From assembly GCA_964552945.1 (NCBI GenBank), contig CAZKIP010000002.1, positions 149,149-213,148 on the forward strand: a stretch of DNA of 64,000 bases, given 5' to 3'. Positions 43,192 through 52,881 of this stretch are shown here, piece by piece (positions within the stretch are counted from its first letter, which is position 1; each line of letters opens with the position of its first letter). Origin of the DNA: CAZEAB01 sp964552945 (GTDB lineage Archaea > Nanobdellota > Nanobdellia > Woesearchaeales > GW2011-AR9). A program made the position numbers and the translations under genes. The notes under the pieces were generated by a model. The model saw only the letters and a list, made by a program, of their open reading frames with translations, ran no database searches and was not told the DNA's origin.

Positions 43192-46100
43192 ATGTCTCTA
43201 GAATCCACATTAACAGCAGAGGTTAGAAAATCTGTAATTGAAGGTATTGAAAGATATAGAAGAGAAACAACAATTATAAAATTGTTTGAACAAGCAAATG
43301 ATTCAAATGTTGATGAAGTTACAGATGAACTTAAACAAGTAGTTGAATCACTTACTTCTTTGAATTCACCTGATTTAAAAGAGATTTACCAAATTGGATT
43401 CAGGACAAGTAAATTTTGTACTAAATTCAAATCAATGATAGCTTTACATGCCATTGGTGAATTAGAAGATTCAATTGTTTTGGAGGAATTTGAAAAAGTA
43501 TTATTCGCTCGTGTAAATCATTCAGTTGGTGATACCAAAAAAAATTTGGTTTCCCAATATCTAGGTGTTGTTGCAAAAATAGATGAAGCAAAATTTGAAC
43601 AATTCTACAATTGGAATATGTATGGACATGCTTACCTTGATCAAATAAAAAGAAACACTTCAAATCAGTTGCCAGCATTGGCAGAAATAAACCCAATGAA
43701 ATTTTCAGATTTAGCCATCAAATCTATTTTATTTCGTGGACATGTAGTTAAACAAGCTTCCTTATCAAATTTAAATGACCTCCTTAGGGTTAATCAGGGC
43801 GGTTATTTAGCTGCCATGAAATTCATCCTTGATGACACAGTAATTAACAATCAGTTTGAAGTTACAAATTCTTTAGAAAATTTATCTGAAATTAACCCTA
43901 CTGAATTCAGAAGAATTGTTAATGAACAAGTTCTATTATACTTAGAAGGTAAAAGTCCAAAATTAACTGTTGCCAGAAATTTAGATACTTTTGCAAAACT
44001 TTTCCCAAGTGATATTGCTGAGCATTTAAAAGTATTTTTTGAGAATGAGTTAATGACTAGTAAAAGTCGTCATTTTAATTATCCTGAAGAGATATTAATT
44101 GGACATTTAGGTGTTGTAGTAAATGAAAATAAAGAATTATTCTCTCAATTTTGTAAAAAAGGAATAACCTATGCTCCAGATACCGAGGTGTTTGAAGAAA
44201 CAGTAAGAAATTTACATTTATTATTGGATTCTGATCCTGAATTGTATGTGAAAATATTAAATGATGCACTAAAAGAAAAAAATGATTCTTTAATAAATCC
44301 AATGGCAAAATCATTTGACCAATTTATTTTAAAAAACAAAGAAGAATTTGTGAAATTTTATGAAAGGTATTTCAACATTAATTCAAGAATGATTGATGAA
44401 GGAGTAACTGAACAAATTCACCATTTAGCGAAAATTAATCCTGAAAAATATGTTGAAATTTTTTGGAATAATTTAAACAAGAAATTATACGTTTTAAAAC
44501 TTGGAACTGCAAAATCATTAGGAGGGTTGGCTAAAGCAGATCCAAAAAGATATGTAGAAGTATTTGAAAAAATTCTTGCCTCAAGAAGAAATCATGAAGT
44601 AAAGGATGAAGTTTTTGGAACACTTGATTCTTTGGTAGAAGAAGACACAGAAGAATTTCTTAGGTTGTTTGAAAAATCAATTGATTTCAAATTATATTTA
44701 GTAAACTGTCTTCCAAGTGTTGCAAGAAAAGATATTGGTTTGTTCTTGAAACATGTAGAGTATTTTGTTGATTATTTTGAGTATCAATCAGAGTTGGAAA
44801 TTGAATCTTTTTTTGAGGCTTTAGATGTTATGTCTGATAATGAACCAGTTAAATTTATTGAAACATGTAGAAATTTAATGGAAAGGTCTGAAAATTATGA
44901 TGATTATATAAGAAAAAATTTAGAAAAAATTTCCCGCATCAGCATAGAGGACTACAAGAAGATGTTTATGAAATTGATTGAATCAAAAGATAAATTTCAG
45001 ACAGGAAAAGTTTTTGAATCTATATCATTTTTGCCTCAATACGACCTTGATCTATTTGAAGAATTATTTATAAAAGGTATTAATCATTCTAATCACAGAG
45101 TAAGATTTAAAACTGCAGAAACTTTAGATAAAGTTATAGCAGTTTCTCCAAAAAAATACTTAGAATTATATGGAGTAGCCATAGCAAACAATGACAATCA
45201 TGTAAAAAGAGTAGTAACCAAATCATTAGAGGATTTTGCTTTAACTTTGACTGAAGAAAAAATTACTCCCTTAAAAGATAAAGCTAACAAATTTTCTAGA
45301 GATTACTTATCTTCTCCTTGCGCTGAAAGAGATGTTAAAAGATTAGGTTTAAATTACGTAAAAGATAAATTAAAAGATATAGCAATTTCTGATAAATCTA
45401 ATTTTGATAGGATGCAAAGTGTATTAAATAAAAATCCAGAAGGAATTGATGAAATCATTGAATGTAGCAGAATAAAAGTAAAGGATTACAGGATAATCAA
45501 AAAAGCTGGAAGGGGAACCATAAAAAAAGCATATAGGGCCGTAAGTTCCCATTCTGAAAGGGAAACTGTTTTCCTAATGATTGAGCCAAATTCTAGAGGA
45601 TTTTCCAGACAGAAGAAAGTACATGGTGAAAATTTAAATGATAAAGAAATAATGGAAAAAATTCTAGAAGCAGAATTTTCAAGTGGAGACTTACTTGACT
45701 TAACTGATAGAAGATACATCGCCTTAATTCATGGAATTCACACTGGAACTGATGACAAAGGAGAACCAGTTTATTTTCTCAAATCAGACCCATATGAAAG
45801 GACATTAGAAGAGATAGAAGGCGAAATTAAAATTGAAATTTCAGCCAAGTATGCATACCAAATGGCTTTAGCTTTAAATAATTGTCACCAAGAAGGAATT
45901 GTTCACAAAGATTTGAAACCAGGAAATATTGGAATTGATAAAAAAGGAGACATCAAATTATCAGATTTTGGATGCGCCACACAATTCAGTGTTTCCTCTA
46001 ATGACTTATATCGATATCCTTTACTTTTAAGTCCACCTGAAATGGCAACAGACAAACCAACTGAAGCAACTCCAGAGGCAAATACCTGGTCATTTGGAGC

Positions 46101-46464
46101 AATAATATATCAATTGATAATGGGTGAGCCCCTTATTGAACTCAAATATCAAAGAACTGAATTAGGAACTGCAGAACATATAAAACAGAAAAAAGATGCA
46201 TTTGCAAAAATAAAAGATTCTGAATATATAGAAAAAAGAATTGATGAAATGAACCAAAAATTTGGAGATTCAGTTCTCAAATATAATAGAATGGAAAGTG
46301 AACTGAGGTCTGGCGTAATATTTAAAAATGAAATTGACCAAACGGAATATAATCAATTGAAAGCCATTGCCATTTGTTATATTGTTATTAGAAGTTCCCT
46401 TAATCAAGATCCTAAAAAAAGAAAATTAGAAAGAACATTAAAAAGTATTGAATCTAAAATATAG
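43192..46464 (+). CDS. HEAT-like helical-repeat protein with C-terminal Ser/Thr kinase domain, 1090 aa
   Basis: Residues about 1-720 are degenerate helical repeats of roughly 35-40 residues around a motif like 'a-x-INPxKYxExF' (AEINPMKFSDL, SEINPTEFRRI, AKINPEKYVEI, AKADPKRYVEV), HEAT/ARM-like. The kinase domain (about 765-1085) has AGRGTIKKAYRA (Gly-loop), IVHKDLKPGNIGI (Asp907, Asn912), LSDFGCAT (Asp925) and TWSFGAIIYQLIMGEPL. The beta3 strand reads VFLMIEP with no obvious ATP-lysine, so activity may be altered. Alpha-solenoid may recruit substrates. Confidence 0.82.
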   Translation: MSLESTLTAEVRKSVIEGIERYRRETTIIKLFEQANDSNVDEVTDELKQVVESLTSLNSPDLKEIYQIGFRTSKFCTKFKSMIALHAIGELEDSIVLEEFEKVLFARVNHSVGDTKKNLVSQYLGVVAKIDEAKFEQFYNWNMYGHAYLDQIKRNTSNQLPALAEINPMKFSDLAIKSILFRGHVVKQASLSNLNDLLRVNQGGYLAAMKFILDDTVINNQFEVTNSLENLSEINPTEFRRIVNEQVLLYLEGKSPKLTVARNLDTFAKLFPSDIAEHLKVFFENELMTSKSRHFNYPEEILIGHLGVVVNENKELFSQFCKKGITYAPDTEVFEETVRNLHLLLDSDPELYVKILNDALKEKNDSLINPMAKSFDQFILKNKEEFVKFYERYFNINSRMIDEGVTEQIHHLAKINPEKYVEIFWNNLNKKLYVLKLGTAKSLGGLAKADPKRYVEVFEKILASRRNHEVKDEVFGTLDSLVEEDTEEFLRLFEKSIDFKLYLVNCLPSVARKDIGLFLKHVEYFVDYFEYQSELEIESFFEALDVMSDNEPVKFIETCRNLMERSENYDDYIRKNLEKISRISIEDYKKMFMKLIESKDKFQTGKVFESISFLPQYDLDLFEELFIKGINHSNHRVRFKTAETLDKVIAVSPKKYLELYGVAIANNDNHVKRVVTKSLEDFALTLTEEKITPLKDKANKFSRDYLSSPCAERDVKRLGLNYVKDKLKDIAISDKSNFDRMQSVLNKNPEGIDEIIECSRIKVKDYRIIKKAGRGTIKKAYRAVSSHSERETVFLMIEPNSRGFSRQKKVHGENLNDKEIMEKILEAEFSSGDLLDLTDRRYIALIHGIHTGTDDKGEPVYFLKSDPYERTLEEIEGEIKIEISAKYAYQMALALNNCHQEGIVHKDLKPGNIGIDKKGDIKLSDFGCATQFSVSSNDLYRYPLLLSPPEMATDKPTEATPEANTWSFGAIIYQLIMGEPLIELKYQRTELGTAEHIKQKKDAFAKIKDSEYIEKRIDEMNQKFGDSVLKYNRMESELRSGVIFKNEIDQTEYNQLKAIAICYIVIRSSLNQDPKKRKLERTLKSIESKI

Positions 46465-46481
46465 TGAAGATAATTTTAATA

Positions 46482-47405
46482 CTAAATCCTCCTAACGATA
46501 ATCGCTCTACTGAAATCATTCAATGTATCAAGTAATGGCTTCGCCTCTGAAATAACTGCAAACTCTTCGTGTTTCCATTTACTATTGTTAACTTTATTAA
46601 CTAAAGCATATCTTTTGTGTACTAATTCCTTGGTAATTTTTCCTTTATGTAAAGCAGTAAACTGTTCATAGATTAAATTAAATATTTCTTCAAGTGAATC
46701 GATTACTTTTTTTGTAGCACCATATTCCTCAACCATTTCACTAATATGTCTAAATTTATCAATCATCTTATCAACAATCATATACAAAGTAAACAAAAGT
46801 TGTTTCTCATAATTGCTTCTACTTGACTGATCAAGAATTCTTAGATAATAAATAATAAATTTGATTATTGCATCATGATATTCATACCTATTATCATGAA
46901 AATCATTTGTGTTGTTACGCAAACTAATTAACAATTCATCAGCCATATCCTTAAATAAATAATAAATTCTTTTCCCTATCTTGTCCAAATCTTTTTCATC
47001 ACCGCTAATAAAACAATGTAACTCTGTCATATTTTTTGTTTGTGATACAATTTCCATACCTATAAGACGACTCACATGCCAAGTTACAATTGTTTTCAAA
47101 TTTTTAGTTTTTATACCTTTATGAAATGGAATTTCCGATTTAGAATAAGTTAAAATAATTTTATTATAATTTGTTATATATAATGTTTCTAAATGTCTAA
47201 ACAACAAGTAATCATCTAAATCATCAATATTCAAAGTGATTTCTTTATCATCATTATTTTTTGGACCTAAAGAGAAACAGATTTCATTATTAAATAATGA
47301 AGTTTCCAATTCATCACCAACTTTAACGCCTGCCTTCTTAACCCAACCAGAAGGTAAACTAACAGTTAAGGTATTGGTACCAACTCGATTAATTTTTCTT
47401 TTCAT
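46482..47405 (-). CDS. AbrB-PhoU-type regulator
   Basis: 307 residues. N-terminal swapped-hairpin AbrB domain (INRVGTNTLTVSLPSGWVKK), then PhoU-like helical bundle (RIYYLFKDMADELLISLRN ... IVDKMIDKFRHISEM). Archaeal proteins of this design are annotated as phosphate-uptake regulators. No phosphate transporter is nearby, so target genes are unknown. Confidence 0.85.
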   Translation of the reverse strand: MKRKINRVGTNTLTVSLPSGWVKKAGVKVGDELETSLFNNEICFSLGPKNNDDKEITLNIDDLDDYLLFRHLETLYITNYNKIILTYSKSEIPFHKGIKTKNLKTIVTWHVSRLIGMEIVSQTKNMTELHCFISGDEKDLDKIGKRIYYLFKDMADELLISLRNNTNDFHDNRYEYHDAIIKFIIYYLRILDQSSRSNYEKQLLFTLYMIVDKMIDKFRHISEMVEEYGATKKVIDSLEEIFNLIYEQFTALHKGKITKELVHKRYALVNKVNNSKWKHEEFAVISEAKPLLDTLNDFSRAIIVRRI

Positions 47406-47541
47406 TGTAAATCTTCTATTAAAACCAAATATATTCTATGTCAAAATCATTACTCTTATAAATACTTTTCCACAAATAATTACATAATTACAAATAATAA
47501 TTATAATTGGTAAAAATATATATCTGTCAACTACCTAACTA

Positions 47542-47631
47542 GGAATATGTCCGGAGAAAATGGACGTGTTCCAAACAAAACAAAAAATTAACATAATGTT
47601 TCAACAAAAACGTTCAATATTAAACAAATAA
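47542..47631 (+). promoter_or_regulatory. Leader of the second Lrp gene: 11-bp hairpin and 23-codon upstream ORF
   Basis: GGAATATGTCC (47542-47552) pairs with GGACGTGTTCC (47562-47572), 11 pairs with two G-U wobbles, around a GGAGAAAAT loop. The loop carries GGAG and an ATG (47560) that opens a 23-codon frame ending at 47631, 15 bases before the Lrp ATG. An AAATATATATC box near 47514-47524 puts the transcript start near 47540. The rest of 47406-47541 is AT-rich promoter sequence. Confidence 0.45.
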
Positions 47632-47646
47632 AAAAATAAAATAAAA

Positions 47647-48090
47647 ATGAATCAAAAACAATACAAATTGCTTGGACATCTTCGGAAAAATTCCAGAGAG
47701 AAGCTTACAACCATAAGTAAAAAAACAAATATCCCCATCTCTACTCTATTCGATACTCTGAAAGAGATTCAAGGATCTTTGATATCAAAAAGTACCATCC
47801 TTCTAAATTATGAAAACCTAGGTTACCATGCCAGAGCAAAAGTATTCCTTAAAGTTGACAAGGAAGATAAAGAGAGATTGTGTAAACGTCTGCAATTTAG
47901 CAATAATGTTAATTCCATTTACAAAATTAACAACAATTGGAATTTCATAGTTGAAACAGTTCATAAAAATGTGAAAGAACTAGATCAATTCCTAGAACAA
48001 TTGCAATCAGACTTCAAAATAGAGGATAAACAAATCCACTATTTAATTGAAGACATTAAGAGAGAGGGTTTTGAAGTCACCCCGACCTAA
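47647..48090 (+). CDS. Lrp/AsnC-family regulator
   Basis: 147 residues: HTH (KLTTISKKTNIPISTLFDTLKEI) and RAM-like domain (VNSIYKINNNWNFIVETVHKNVKELDQFLEQL). Closely resembles the Lrp at 56794 (same IPIST HTH turn and VHKNVKE / VHRNVKE loop), so the two are paralogues at either end of the amino-acid operon region. Last 14 bases overlap the convergent methyltransferase gene. Confidence 0.85.
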   Translation: MNQKQYKLLGHLRKNSREKLTTISKKTNIPISTLFDTLKEIQGSLISKSTILLNYENLGYHARAKVFLKVDKEDKERLCKRLQFSNNVNSIYKINNNWNFIVETVHKNVKELDQFLEQLQSDFKIEDKQIHYLIEDIKREGFEVTPT

Positions 48091-48655
48091 TTACCCTCTC
48101 TTTTTTTCTTCCTATATTTAGATCTTCCAGCTCAGCATTCCCACCACTGCTTCTAATCATTCTAATCCTCCCTACATCAACATAATCCTTCAAACCCATA
48201 TTAAATAGGTAATGGGAAGGAACCATCTCTTCATACTCTCTTCTAAGTTCATTGTTATGGCAGCAAGTCATCACAGCAAAAGGTAATTCATTATCCAGCC
48301 CTAAAGAAATAACTTTCTCAGTTAATTTCCCACAAGCATGAATTGATAACAACAATCCTTCCTCTAAATCACTTAAAGAATACAAATCCCTCTGCATAAA
48401 TTCATAATTGCTTAAACCACTTTGTTCACTCAATTCTTTGAAACGATTTGTCTTGTTATTATCAACAAAATGAACAAAGGCATCCTTGTTTCTTTCAAGG
48501 ATATAAAAGCCAAGCATTCCACTTCCACAACAAAGGTCATAGATTGTCCCATTTAAATGAAAATGTTCTTCAACTAGTTCAACAAAATTTTTTACCTTAT
48601 TGTAATCTCTTAAATCCTTCTTGGTTCTAACTAAATCAAGTAAAGCCATTAGCAA
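48077..48655 (-). CDS. SAM methyltransferase (Methyltransf_32/TRM13-like)
   Basis: 192 residues. Motif I IYDLCCGSGMLGFYIL; the later LLSIHACGKLTEKVISLGL and PFAVMTCCHNN are typical of the family that includes TRM13-like and GSTCD-like methyltransferases, where the Cys-Cys-His stretch is conserved. Last gene of the dapF-lysS operon by position (16 bases after lysS). Substrate unknown, RNA possible. Confidence 0.75.
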   Translation of the reverse strand: MLMALLDLVRTKKDLRDYNKVKNFVELVEEHFHLNGTIYDLCCGSGMLGFYILERNKDAFVHFVDNNKTNRFKELSEQSGLSNYEFMQRDLYSLSDLEEGLLLSIHACGKLTEKVISLGLDNELPFAVMTCCHNNELRREYEEMVPSHYLFNMGLKDYVDVGRIRMIRSSGGNAELEDLNIGRKKERVIRSG

Positions 48656-48671
48656 TTCAAATTAATGAACC

Positions 48672-50156
48672 CTATTTCTCAGGACGCATGAAAGGAAACA
48701 AGATGACATCTCTTATAGAGGGTTGTTCTGTTAACAACATAACCATTCTATCAATTCCTAAACCCAATCCTCCCGTAGGAGGCATTCCATACTCTAAAGC
48801 CCTGACAAAATCTCCATCGTAAGGATGTGCTTCTTCATTACCTGCCCTCAATTGTTCAACCTGCTCTGCAAACAATTGCCTTTGTAGGATAGGATCATTC
48901 AACTCTGAGTAAGCATTTCCAATCTCCATCCCTGCAACAAATGGTTCAAATCTTTCAATAAGATTAGGGTCTCTACGATGACCCTTACATAGTGGAGTGC
49001 TTTCTTTTGGATGGTCTGTGATAAATACAGGACCAACTAAAGTATCTTCAACATATTGCTCAAACAATTCTTGAACAACTTCTCCCCTAGATTCGTCATC
49101 GCCCACGTAGGGGATATTTGATAAATCTCTTCTTGCAATTTCCGCTGCAATCTCTGCCTTATCCATGTTACTTACATCTAAACCTAGAACTCTGTTGATA
49201 GCATCATACATGGTAACCCTTTCCCATGGTGTTTTAAAATCAATTTCATGGTCTTGATAATTAATTCTAGTACTGCCATTAACTTCATTGAAAATATGTT
49301 CATACATGGTTTCAGTTAACTCCATCATGTCATTATAATCAGCAAAAGCCCAATAACATTCCATCATTGTAAATTCTGGGTTGTGAGTTTTGTCAATTCC
49401 CTCATTACGGAAATTCTTACAGATGGTATAATTCTTATTTAGCCCACCAACAATTAACCTTTTCAAATACAACTCAGGGGAAATGCTAAGATACAAAGGA
49501 ATACCTAAAGCATTTAGAGTTGTAGTGAAAGGGCGTGCAGAAGCTCCACCATAGATAGATTGTAAAGTAGGAATTTCTACTTCTAAAAATCCTTTACCAT
49601 CAAGAAACTTTCTCATTTCGCTTATTGCTTTAGATCTTTTAACAAAAACTTCCCTTACTGCAAGGTCTGTCATTAAATCAAGTGACCTCTGTCTATACCT
49701 AATTTCCTTATCTTTAACTCCATGAAATTTATCTGGTAAATTTCTTAAAGATCTGGTTAGAATTTGGTAATCTCTTACATCGATAGAAACTTCTCCTCTT
49801 CTTGATTTACAAGGAACTCCTTCAATCCCAACAATATCACCTACTGCAAAACCAGTTAAATCTTTGTAACCTTCACTTCCTAATTTGTTCTTTCTTACTA
49901 ATAGTTGGACTCTACCTTCACCATCATCTAAATCAATGAAAGCAATTTTTCCCATTCTTCTTTGAGACATAATTCTTCCACCTAAGGAAACTTTTCCTTC
50001 AAGTGATTGTCCTGGTTCAAGCTTGTCTGCTTCTTTTTTTATTTTGGCAGAATCTGTGTTAACTTCAAATCTGTATGGGTATGGGTTATCTCCTTTATCC
50101 CTCATCTCTTTAACCAATGCAACTTTAACTGCGTTCAATCCTTCTTCCAATTTCAT
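48672..50156 (-). CDS. lysS: Lysyl-tRNA synthetase, class II
   Basis: 494 residues. N-terminal OB fold (KVSLGGRIMSQRRMGKIAFIDL), motif 1 region, motif 2 (YTICKNFRNEGIDKTHNPEFTMMECYWA) and motif 3 (PPTGGLGLGIDRMVMLL). Class II LysRS is the bacterial/eukaryal form; many archaea use the class I enzyme. Start overlaps the epimerase stop by four bases, an unusual partner for a synthetase and a hint that the operon serves lysine. Confidence 0.96.
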   Translation of the reverse strand: MKLEEGLNAVKVALVKEMRDKGDNPYPYRFEVNTDSAKIKKEADKLEPGQSLEGKVSLGGRIMSQRRMGKIAFIDLDDGEGRVQLLVRKNKLGSEGYKDLTGFAVGDIVGIEGVPCKSRRGEVSIDVRDYQILTRSLRNLPDKFHGVKDKEIRYRQRSLDLMTDLAVREVFVKRSKAISEMRKFLDGKGFLEVEIPTLQSIYGGASARPFTTTLNALGIPLYLSISPELYLKRLIVGGLNKNYTICKNFRNEGIDKTHNPEFTMMECYWAFADYNDMMELTETMYEHIFNEVNGSTRINYQDHEIDFKTPWERVTMYDAINRVLGLDVSNMDKAEIAAEIARRDLSNIPYVGDDESRGEVVQELFEQYVEDTLVGPVFITDHPKESTPLCKGHRRDPNLIERFEPFVAGMEIGNAYSELNDPILQRQLFAEQVEQLRAGNEEAHPYDGDFVRALEYGMPPTGGLGLGIDRMVMLLTEQPSIRDVILFPFMRPEK

Positions 50157-51331
50157 TTTTCTGCCTCCAAGCCATCTTCAACTTTTTTATTTAAAACCAA
50201 ATAATTATGAATTTCGTCTTCTCTAACAACAACTCCACAGCCGGGCGTATCAGTAACACTAATTAGAATTTCATCTTTCTCAACACCATCACCTAAAGAT
50301 TTCTGCAATCTGCTAAAAGAAGATAATTCTGCACTTACAAAATTTCTGTGTGAAAGAAATGCATGAATACCCATAGAAATACCAAGCTGTGATTCAAGCA
50401 TAGAACCAATTTGACAAGGGACGCCATATTTTTCTGCTAGCTCAGCAATTCTTAAAGCTTCAAAAATTCCTCCCGTCTTCATCAATTTAACATTAATCAA
50501 ATCTACAGCTTTTAATTCCAAAAGAAGCTTGGCATCATTATAATTATGTACAGACTCATCGGCCATTAATTTAACATTACATATGTTTTTAATTGTTTTA
50601 AATCCTAATTTATCATCAGCAATAATAGGTTGTTCAATCCAATCAAGGAAACCTTCCATTCTTTTAATGACTTTAACTGCATCACTTGCACAATGATACC
50701 CTTGATTTGCATCCAAGGCCAATTTAATAGAAGGATTTATTCTATTAATGATCTCTCGAGAATTTCTTACCACCGCTATATCTCTAATAAAAGGGTCATC
50801 TCCTTCACTTCTTATCCCTCCTTTAAGCTTAATTACCTTAACACCTTTAAGAGCCATCTCCTCAACTCTATTCAAAGTTTCTTCAATAGGATAAATTCCA
50901 ATAACTCCATTACTCTCAACTTTTTCATTTAAACCACCAAAAAGTTCATAGAGCGGTTTCTCAACAAATTTCCCATAAGCATCAAGTAACGATTGTTCTA
51001 ATGCTGCTTTAGCAGAGGGAGCACCCCAAACACTTTTTGAAATAATTTCCATCAAATTTTTTACATCGTCCAATGAATCAACATCATGTCCTATCAAATT
51101 AAGTCCTGTTCTTTTCTCATCCAAAAGATGATTAATTACATCAATAACTCCAAATTGGGTCTCTCCTGTAACTTCCCATGCTGGAATAGCTTCTCCATAA
51201 CCAATCAAACCATTATCCATGGTTACTTTTACAATAACATAGAACATATCATCGTTTACAACATTACTAATTACAAAAGGTTCTTTGAATTTCAATTTTA
51301 CTGGAAATGTTTCAATAGATTTTATTTTCAT
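50153..51331 (-). CDS. Enolase-superfamily amino-acid/dipeptide epimerase (MLE subgroup)
   Basis: 392 residues. Catalytic set of the muconate-lactonizing subgroup: Lys168-x-Lys170 (IKLKGG), metal ligands Asp207 (LDANQGY), Glu233 (WIEQP), Asp258 (ADES) and Lys282 (INVKLMKTGG). Such enzymes epimerise L-Ala-D/L-Glu-type dipeptides or N-acyl amino acids (NSAR/OSBS). Sits in an operon with DapF, two GNATs, an M23-type peptidase and LysS, which favours amino-acid or peptide epimerisation over aromatic or menaquinone chemistry. ATGA overlaps on both ends. Confidence 0.85.
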   Translation of the reverse strand: MKIKSIETFPVKLKFKEPFVISNVVNDDMFYVIVKVTMDNGLIGYGEAIPAWEVTGETQFGVIDVINHLLDEKRTGLNLIGHDVDSLDDVKNLMEIISKSVWGAPSAKAALEQSLLDAYGKFVEKPLYELFGGLNEKVESNGVIGIYPIEETLNRVEEMALKGVKVIKLKGGIRSEGDDPFIRDIAVVRNSREIINRINPSIKLALDANQGYHCASDAVKVIKRMEGFLDWIEQPIIADDKLGFKTIKNICNVKLMADESVHNYNDAKLLLELKAVDLINVKLMKTGGIFEALRIAELAEKYGVPCQIGSMLESQLGISMGIHAFLSHRNFVSAELSSFSRLQKSLGDGVEKDEILISVTDTPGCGVVVREDEIHNYLVLNKKVEDGLEAEK

Positions 51332-51990
51332 TTTTCTACACCTATTCTTAGAATCATATTTGGATCAGGAGAAATTGTTACAAATTCATCTCTTTCTTCC
51401 AATGTAACAACGCCCTTCATCTTGCTTAAATCTCTAACAATTTGAAAATGTAGATGAGGGGGCCAATTGCCATTCAAAGGAAAGTTTCCTACTTCTCCCA
51501 CCTGCTCACCTTTTCTAACGACTTGTCCTTTCTTCTTTCCATCCAAAGATGCTAAACTTAAATGGGCATACATTGTATAGAAAGTAACTCCTTGAACAAT
51601 ATGTTTGAGAATTATTCTGGGACCAAAATCTCCTTTTCCAGAGTCCCTATTTTCTACTAAAAAATATTCTGCATCAAGAGGAGCTAAAACACTTGTTCCA
51701 GCAGGAACCCATAAATCAACACCCAAATGTACGGTCCTTTTTCTGTAAAATAATTGTGTTAAGTAAATCTCTCTCTCCTCATTATACTTACCTATTCCAA
51801 TTACAGCATTATTTTCATCAAGTTTTGAATTGATATAGGCTGAAAAATCAACTGGATCAGAAACATTGACATTAGCTAATTCTTTATTCTCTTTAGAAAA
51901 ATCAAATGTAAATGAGGATAGAGTTCTATAATCAAGTGATAGAATTAAACCAATATCTTCCTTAGATAAAATTTCACTAAGAGGACTCAT
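51328..51990 (-). CDS. M23-type metallopeptidase domain protein
   Basis: 220 residues. C-terminal half has the LytM/M23 pattern: VHLGVDLWVPAGTSVLAPLDAEY (His and Asp metal ligands), MYAHLS and PPHLHFQIV (HxH). M23 enzymes cut glycine or murein cross-links; related domains occur in proteins of amino-acid catabolism. No signal peptide or membrane helix is visible, so it is probably cytoplasmic, which argues against wall lysis. Overlaps neighbours by 14 and 4 bases. Confidence 0.82.
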   Translation of the reverse strand: MSPLSEILSKEDIGLILSLDYRTLSSFTFDFSKENKELANVNVSDPVDFSAYINSKLDENNAVIGIGKYNEEREIYLTQLFYRKRTVHLGVDLWVPAGTSVLAPLDAEYFLVENRDSGKGDFGPRIILKHIVQGVTFYTMYAHLSLASLDGKKKGQVVRKGEQVGEVGNFPLNGNWPPHLHFQIVRDLSKMKGVVTLEERDEFVTISPDPNMILRIGVEK

Positions 51991-52870
51991 TGTTACCCTC
52001 CTTGTTAAGATACCAAAGATTGATGTTATTAAACTCTCCTACCTCCACTACATCAGCAATCCCGCTGATTCTAGATTGTTTTTCAAACCTCCCTCCATAT
52101 GAGAATCCAAGATTGAAAAAAGTTCTGTTAATAGCTCCTAAAGCAGCTCTTGCACCAGCGTAGAACATATCAATTTCATTCCAATGAGCTCTAATCAAAT
52201 TTTTTGTCAAAGAAGTAACTAAGCCACTACCTTGGTATTCAGCCTTGGTAGCCATTTCACTCAGCTGGCAAATACTTATTTGTACTTCTCCCAAATCAAA
52301 GTTGTTTACTTCTCCTACAGTACTTGAAACAATAACTCCATTGTCTCTTGCAACATAAACAATAGAATTTTCAATCATAGAAGCAACAACATCTTCACTT
52401 AATCTTGTTATGTATGAACTAAATGATGCGTTGTAAAGCTGTAATAATTGTGAAACATCTCTTCCCTTAGGTTCAATAAGACACCCCCACTCATAATTTC
52501 CAGGGATTTGAGGTATGATACTTTTTTTTCTGCTTGTAACCTGTTCTACTATTAAATCTTCTTCTTCCAAAACTTCAGGAGCTTCTCTTCTTTCTTCATG
52601 ATTATGTCCAATATATAACAAGTCAACTTCACTAGTTACGGGAACTCTTGCTTCAACTAATCCTTCATAATCTGTTCTTCTATCAACAAAGAATCTTAAA
52701 AAAATCCTAGTTGCATTTTTACTTTCTCTTACTTTCATCGCTTGAGAGACAGCATCATCAATAGATTCAGAGTTATGATGTAAAATGTTAGAGAAGTATC
52801 TAACCCTACTATTAACTGGGTCAAAATAAATCTCTCCAATTTTACCAGTACTTAAATTTTCTTCACTCAT
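51977..52870 (-). CDS. AblB-like GNAT acetyltransferase
   Basis: 297 residues. C-terminal GNAT with LSEMATKAEYQGSGLVTSLTK and the AblB-like run ARAALGAINRTFFNLGFSYGGRF ... INLWYLN, closely recalling beta-lysine N6-acetyltransferase. No lysine 2,3-aminomutase is in the window, so beta-lysine osmolyte synthesis cannot be claimed; acetylation of lysine, diaminopimelate or a related compound is the more cautious reading. Confidence 0.75.
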   Translation of the reverse strand: MSEENLSTGKIGEIYFDPVNSRVRYFSNILHHNSESIDDAVSQAMKVRESKNATRIFLRFFVDRRTDYEGLVEARVPVTSEVDLLYIGHNHEERREAPEVLEEEDLIVEQVTSRKKSIIPQIPGNYEWGCLIEPKGRDVSQLLQLYNASFSSYITRLSEDVVASMIENSIVYVARDNGVIVSSTVGEVNNFDLGEVQISICQLSEMATKAEYQGSGLVTSLTKNLIRAHWNEIDMFYAGARAALGAINRTFFNLGFSYGGRFEKQSRISGIADVVEVGEFNNINLWYLNKEGNNESS

Positions 52871-52881
52871 TCATTTCCTCA

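Noticed and set aside
51086..51445. 119-codon plus-strand frame inside the epimerase gene
   Set aside because: Fully covered by the conserved enolase-superfamily gene and its neighbour; composition is typical of an antisense shadow.
51977..52870. Beta-lysine osmolyte pathway (AblA/AblB)
   Set aside because: Only an AblB-like GNAT is present; no lysine 2,3-aminomutase is found in the window, so the pathway cannot be claimed.
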